From positions 1-17,035 of the forward strand of contig JAVBKF010000235.1 in NCBI GenBank assembly GCA_031554215.1: a stretch of DNA of 17,035 nt. The letters are read 5' to 3'. This DNA comes from JAVBKE01 sp031554215 (GTDB lineage Bacteria; Bacillota; Bacilli; JARBTR01). The notes beneath the pieces were generated by a model. The model was not told the origin of the DNA, did not search any database, and saw only the letters and a program-made list of their open reading frames with translations. Shown piece after piece: positions 13,618-17,035 of the stretch. Each line of letters begins with the position of its first letter. The first letter of the stretch is position 1. The position numbers were made by a program, and so were the translations under genes.

Positions 13618-15040
13618 AGAAGGATTTCTATGGGGTGGAGCCATCGCAGCGAATCAATGCGAGGGTGGCTACAAAGAAGGCGGTAAAGGTCTTAGCGTCT
13701 CTGATATGGTCAAAGGTGGAACACATTCTGAGCCGAGAATTTTTACGCCAACAATAGATGAAGCGCAGTACTATCCGTCTCACGAAGCTGTTGATTTCTA
13801 TCACCGGTTCAAGGAAGATATTGCTCTCTTTGGTGAAATGGGCTTTAAAGTGTTTAGAATGAGTATCGCTTGGTCACGAATATTTCCAAATGGCGATGAT
13901 GAGCAGCCAAATGAAGAAGGATTACAGTATTATGATCAGGTATTTGACGAGCTACGGAAGTATGGTATTGAGCCACTTGTTACACTATCTCACTATGAAA
14001 TCCCCTACAACTTAGTCACAAAATATAACGGTTTCGCAAGTCGCAAAACAATAGATTTCTTCGTCCGTTATGCAGAAACAGTGATGACGCGGTATCAAAA
14101 TAAAGTTAAATACTGGCTTACATTCAACGAAATCAATATCGGTGTTCTGAATGCAGGTGGATTACTTAGCATGGGGATTCTACATGAAGGTACGCGCGAG
14201 ATGTTTAATCCAATTGATGACCCACAAATCAGGTTCCAAGGACTTCACAATCAATTTGTCGCAAGTGCAAAAGCTGTGATTGCAGGGCATAAAATTAATC
14301 CGGAATTCAAAATAGGCTGCATGATTGCTCATATGACAATGTATCCACACACTTGTAACCCAAGTGACGTACTACTTTGTCAACATCGCGATCAGATTAT
14401 GAACAGTTTCTGTGGCGATGTACAAGTTCGCGGGACTTATCCTGGATTTATTCAGCGACATTTTAGAGAGAATGGAATCAGTATCGCGTTCGGTGATGAT
14501 GATGAGGCAATTCTCAAAGCCGGGGTTGTCGATTATTATACTTTCTCGTACTATATGACAAGCTGTGTCTCTCATGAATCCGGAAAAGAATTTACAGCTG
14601 GAAACCTGATGAATGGTATAAAAAACCCTTACTTACAGGCGTCAGATTGGGGATGGCAAATTGATCCTGTCGGTCTCAGGTACACTTTAAATCAATTGCA
14701 TGATCGCTACGGGATACCACTTATGGTTGTTGAGAACGGCCTTGGCGCTGATGATACGATTGATCAGTCTGGGAACATCCATGATGATTACCGAATCGAC
14801 TACCTACGTCGGCATGTACAGGAGATGGACGAAGCAATCGCTGACGGTGTCAACTTGATTGGCTATACAATGTGGGGGTGTATTGACCTCGTTTCAGCAC
14901 AAACTGGCGAGATGAAAAAACGTTACGGCTTTATCTATGTTGATAAAGACAATGCAGGAGAGGGAACACTCGAAAGAAAAAGAAAAGATAGTTTCTATTG
15001 GTATAAGAAATTGATTGCTTCAAACGGAGATGAGCTTTAA
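13604..15040 (+). CDS. bglA: 6-phospho-beta-glucosidase, glycoside hydrolase family 1
   Basis: This 478-residue cytosolic retaining hydrolase splits the 6-phospho-beta-glucoside delivered by BglP into glucose-6-phosphate and aglycone or sugar. The start is ATG 13604 behind AGGAAGGGG, inside the last 14 nt of licT, so translation is probably coupled. The GH1 barrel shows the N-terminal signature FLWGGAIAANQCEG (8-21), the acid/base Glu176 in TFNEIN, the nucleophile Glu377 in VVENG, and the phosphate-binding set Ser431, Lys438/439 and Tyr441 in SAQTGEMKKRYGF that separates 6-phospho enzymes from plain beta-glucosidases. Length is normal and all catalytic residues are present. The precise symbol (bglA, bglH or similar) is by similarity of role only. 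Confidence 0.94.
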   Translation: MANFKEGFLWGGAIAANQCEGGYKEGGKGLSVSDMVKGGTHSEPRIFTPTIDEAQYYPSHEAVDFYHRFKEDIALFGEMGFKVFRMSIAWSRIFPNGDDEQPNEEGLQYYDQVFDELRKYGIEPLVTLSHYEIPYNLVTKYNGFASRKTIDFFVRYAETVMTRYQNKVKYWLTFNEINIGVLNAGGLLSMGILHEGTREMFNPIDDPQIRFQGLHNQFVASAKAVIAGHKINPEFKIGCMIAHMTMYPHTCNPSDVLLCQHRDQIMNSFCGDVQVRGTYPGFIQRHFRENGISIAFGDDDEAILKAGVVDYYTFSYYMTSCVSHESGKEFTAGNLMNGIKNPYLQASDWGWQIDPVGLRYTLNQLHDRYGIPLMVVENGLGADDTIDQSGNIHDDYRIDYLRRHVQEMDEAIADGVNLIGYTMWGCIDLVSAQTGEMKKRYGFIYVDKDNAGEGTLERKRKDSFYWYKKLIASNGDEL

Positions 15041-15342
15041 GTAGGGGCGGTTTTAGGGAATAATGTTGTTATCAATTGACTGTTTTTTGATATTTGTCAA
15101 ATAGGCTTATGCAGATACTTTGTGTAAAGAGAGTAAATACGAAGGTCTGCGTAAAATCTTGTGTAAGTAGTATCCGGCAAACATCGCGGGGAAGGAATGT
15201 AAGGGTTTAAGACCAGTAAATCTTATCCAAACTGAGACAGCTTTTATCCCTTAGTAGGGTACGGCAATGCAGAATTGCAACTGGAGCGGCTCAGTGATTT
15301 TATACTGAAACGAAGACTTATGTGCTTCGTTTTTTCTTTGTT
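15041..15342 (+). other. non-coding stretch with a possible structured RNA
   Basis: There is no convincing gene here. On the plus strand, ACTGAG (15231-15236) pairs with CTCAGT (15290-15295) and encloses two small hairpins, CCCT/AGGG (15248-15251/15256-15259) and GCAAT/ATTGC (15264-15268/15274-15278), giving a three-way junction. A strong terminator follows at 15308-15335. A weak promoter-like pair, TTGTCA (15094-15099) and TACTTT (15116-15121), lies upstream. On the minus strand, 15107-15250 is open and ends YLLSLHKVSA, but it lacks a ribosome site. TTGTGTAA at 15120-15127 resembles the far end of the IS256-like element. The stretch could be an RNA gene, the 3' end of the bgl transcript, or IS end sequence. 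Confidence 0.3.
15308..15335 (+). terminator. terminator downstream of the bgl operon
   Basis: AAACGAAG (15308-15315) pairs with CTTCGTTT (15325-15332), a perfect 8-bp stem running into six T residues. It is the first good terminator after the GH1 gene. An alternative stem, CTGAAAC (15305-15311) with GTTTCAG (15340-15346), overlaps it. Confidence 0.75.
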
Positions 15343-16557
15343 TCAGAGAAAACTAAAGCGATAAACTTCGGGGGTTGGGGCAGAGCCCCCATTGCCTAAA
15401 GCGGTTTGGTTTATAATCTCTAGTTGACTGACAATCATGTTCCAATTTTTGTACCGCATTGTCCATTTCTTTGTGATATTTTGTGTTGCTAGAAATAACA
15501 TTTTTCTTAAGCTATCATCTGTGGGAAAACAGTCTTGGTTTTTGTCTCTTTTCTAGACTGGCGATTTAATCCCTCGATCACGTTTGTTGTATAGATGATC
15601 CTTCGGATTTCAGGAGGATAGGCAAAGAATGTGCCAAGTATACCCCAATTGTTTTCCCATAATTCCACATCTACAGTGTAATGTTCTCCCATTTTTCTTT
15701 GAATTCAGATAATCTTTCTAAGGCTGATTCTTTATTGACAGATGTATTGATTGTCTTCAGATCTACTACGTATCCCTTTATGTGCTTGTATGATACAAAC
15801 TATGTAGTTGAGCGGATCTGATGAATAATTCAACGTTGAATTCCCGCGAAAGGATAGACTGCTTCGATTGCTTCTTTAAAGCCGGTAAGCCCATCAATAC
15901 AGAAGAGATTGACTGTTTTGACACCTCTTGATTTCAAGTCGTTTAGCACACCTAGCCAGCATTTACTGCTTTCATTTCCGCCAACCCAGATACCCAATAT
16001 TTCTTTATATCCTTCATAATTATCCCAAGTACATTATACGCAGCCTTAGGCACTACTTGATGATTGTCTCTAATCTTGTAGTGGATTGCATCCATAAATA
16101 CAAATCGATCGTATGCTTCTAGTGGCCGACTTTGCCATTCGTTTACCTTTGGCATAATTTTTGCGCTAGTCTTACTGATTAGCTCGGATGAAATGTCGAT
16201 GTCATACAGATCTTTCACTTGTGCATGGATATCTCTCGTTGTCATGCCATGAGCATAAAATGATAGGATTTTTTCTTCTATTCCCTCCACATTTCTCTGA
16301 CACTTGCCTATGATCTGCAGTTCGTACTCTCCATTTCGACCTCGTGGCACGCTGACTTCTACTTCTCCAAGTTGCGTTTTAAATTTGCGCTTTGTAGAAC
16401 CATTTCTATAATTTCTTGGCCCATCGCCACATCGCAGTACTTCCTCGAGTGCTCCTGAAAATATCTCTTTGATTGCACTCATGATCTCTGTCGTACTTGT
16501 GAATTTCTATTCCTTTACAAACTCCTTGATTAGTTGCTTTGGTATTTTCCTGTCAAA
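15343..16557 (-). pseudogene. IS256-family transposase, inactivated by several mutations
   Basis: Joined across lesions, the minus strand encodes an IS256 Mutator-type DDE transposase. N-terminal KIPKQLIKEFVKE is cut by TAG 16507-16509. A short deletion follows EEVL, where the usual E.L.GY.K segment is missing. The next part is good: NYRNGSTKRKFKTQLGEVEV, GMTTRDI, and FMDAIHYKIRDN with the first catalytic Asp. A frameshift near 15990-16000 then leads to ILGIWVGGNESSKCWLGVLN and LFCIDGLTGFKEAI (second Asp). TGA at 15830-15832 replaces a Cys codon and TAG at 15800-15802 replaces another codon. A frameshift near 15685 leads to FFAYPPEIRRIIYTTNVIEG (catalytic Glu), and another near 15522 leads to DDSLRKMLFLATQNITKKWT, ending at TGA 15343-15345. 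At least six lesions mean it is dead. Confidence 0.88.
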
Positions 16558-16640
16558 AATCCTCCTTGGCAAATTTTATTTAGCTCTGGTTTTGCCCCGG
16601 AGGATTTGTTTTATGCTGATTTACACAACTTTTTCCGCCA

Positions 16641-16738
16641 TGTCTCTAAGTAAGCGTCAAACCACGGACACCTAGATGACAGAGGAAAAAGACGATAGAC
16701 TAAAAAAGCCAAGATCAGATCGAGGCTTAAGAGTGAAA
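16641..16738. other. short spacer between two insertion sequences
   Basis: No gene, repeat or regulatory site can be recognised in this stretch between the right end of the IS256-like element and the end of the IS3-like element. Confidence 0.4.
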
Positions 16739-16965
16739 TGGACCCAAAGTCAAGGACAATTATAAAAAGCCTAGGCAGTCAAAAGCTGATTCCTGAATTG
16801 AACAGGAGTCAGCTTTTTCAAACCCCATTGATATCTAAAGTGATTATAATAATTCATATAATCATCAATTAGGAGAAGCAGTTTATCAAAAGATGTACAG
16901 CTTTTGAAATCTACTTCATCTTTCATGTGACCAAAAAAAGATTCTTGAGGAGCGTTGTGGTCCTA
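16739..16965 (-). mobile_element. IS3-family (IS150-like) element, truncated 3' end
   Basis: The element's terminal repeat starts at TGGACCCAAAGTCAAGG (from 16739), with the TG tip usual for IS3-family ends. It is followed inward by the end of the transposase gene (stop 16771-16773). The element is broken off at about 16962-16965, where unrelated sequence with its own IS-like tip begins. Only the last 230 bp or so remain in the window. Confidence 0.7.
16771..16962 (-). pseudogene. IS3-family transposase OrfB, C-terminal 63 residues
   Basis: The minus strand is open from 16962 to TAG 16771-16773 and encodes the end of an IS150-type integrase-like transposase: SFFGHMKDEV with the third catalytic Glu of the DDE triad in the F..H.K.E motif, then IDDYMNYYNHFRYQWGLKKL and TPVQFRNQLL. 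This Y.DYI.YYN..R.Q..LK.LTP.Q pattern is diagnostic for the IS3 family. The frame is intact up to the break at 16962, where the upstream part is replaced by other DNA, so this copy is inactive. The rest of the gene may continue beyond the inserted sequence, outside the window. Confidence 0.85.
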
Positions 16966-17035
16966 TGTCAAGAAAAAGGACAAGTTAAAGTGAGAAAGTA
17001 ACCAGATGAAAGAGTAAATCCTTTCAAAGTTTTTA
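16966..17035. mobile_element. end of another insertion sequence, running off the window
   Basis: At 16966 the sequence changes to TGTCAAGAAAAAGGACAAG, a TG-tipped stretch that resembles the inner part of the IS3-like end at 16749-16760 (GTCAAGGACAA). It interrupts the IS3-family transposase frame exactly there. I read it as the terminal repeat of a second, probably IS3-family element inserted into the first. Only 70 bp are visible and they hold no identifiable gene, so the identity is inferred. Confidence 0.45.

Larger units (their letters stand above)
15111..16640 (-). mobile_element. degenerate IS256-family insertion sequence
   Basis: A full-length but broken IS256-type transposase gene (15343-16557) is flanked by related ends. 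On the right, read inward, GGAAAAAGTTGTGTAAATC (16638 down to about 16620); on the left, GATACTTTGTGTAAAG from about 15114. The shared core is TTGTGTAAA. The outer borders are approximate and no target-site duplication could be recognised, which fits an old copy. It cannot move itself. Confidence 0.65.

Noticed and set aside
15361..15393. A GC-rich hairpin (GGGGC-AGA-GCCCC) that looked like an RNA or origin element
   Set aside because: It lies within the C-terminal coding part of the IS256 transposase once the last frameshift is corrected.
1..17035. CRISPR array, tRNA, rRNA or tmRNA
   Set aside because: No regularly spaced repeats, tRNA cloverleaf or rRNA-like sequence could be recognised by eye on either strand.

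Overview
The window looks like a chromosomal stretch from a low-GC Bacillota. A facultative or anaerobic member of the Lactobacillales or a close relative is my best inference. The reasons are AT-rich intergenic DNA, strong AGGAGG-type ribosome sites, a LicT/BglP beta-glucoside operon with its RNA antiterminator, a DgkB-type diacylglycerol kinase, and IS256- and IS3-family debris. A genus cannot be fixed from the sequence alone.

Layout. (1) 1-650: the end of an acidic protein, a small BamE/SmpA-like lipoprotein, and a terminator. (2) 650-1230: AT-rich debris, including a small minus-strand gene that appears broken by a frameshift in a T5 run. (3) 1228-2136 (-): dgkB/dagK, diacylglycerol kinase. 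(4) 2450-3325 (+): an AraC HTH regulator fused to a GyrI-like effector domain, closed by a strong terminator. (5) 3393-3821: decayed gene fragments on both strands. (6) 3830-6553 (-): a three-gene operon of VTC-domain polyphosphate polymerase, DUF4956 membrane protein and Cthe_2159-type secreted beta-helix lipoprotein. (7) 6908-10570 (+): a P-loop ATPase with its own consensus promoter, then a second promoter and a complete four-subunit 2-oxoacid:ferredoxin oxidoreductase (delta, alpha, beta, gamma), closed by a terminator. (8) 10630-15040 (+): the bglP-licT-bgl operon for uptake and cleavage of aryl-/beta-glucosides, controlled by a RAT/terminator switch in the leader. (9) 15041-17035: a possible structured RNA with a terminator, a badly mutated IS256-family element, and an IS3-family (IS150-like) element cut by another IS end that runs out of the window.

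How the genes work together. BglP imports and phosphorylates the beta-glucoside, the GH1 enzyme hydrolyses the phosphorylated sugar, and LicT, encoded inside the operon it controls, prevents termination in the leader. The oxidoreductase genes should interconvert a 2-oxoacid plus CoA and an acyl-CoA plus CO2, using low-potential ferredoxin electrons; the substrate (branched-chain 2-oxoacid or 2-oxoglutarate) cannot be decided from sequence. The adjacent P-loop ATPase is often seen beside such clusters but has no clear role. The least understood system is VTC / DUF4956 / Cthe_2159: a putative cytosolic polyphosphate synthase, a four-helix membrane protein and a secreted carbohydrate-binding-type beta-helix lipoprotein, apparently made from one transcript.
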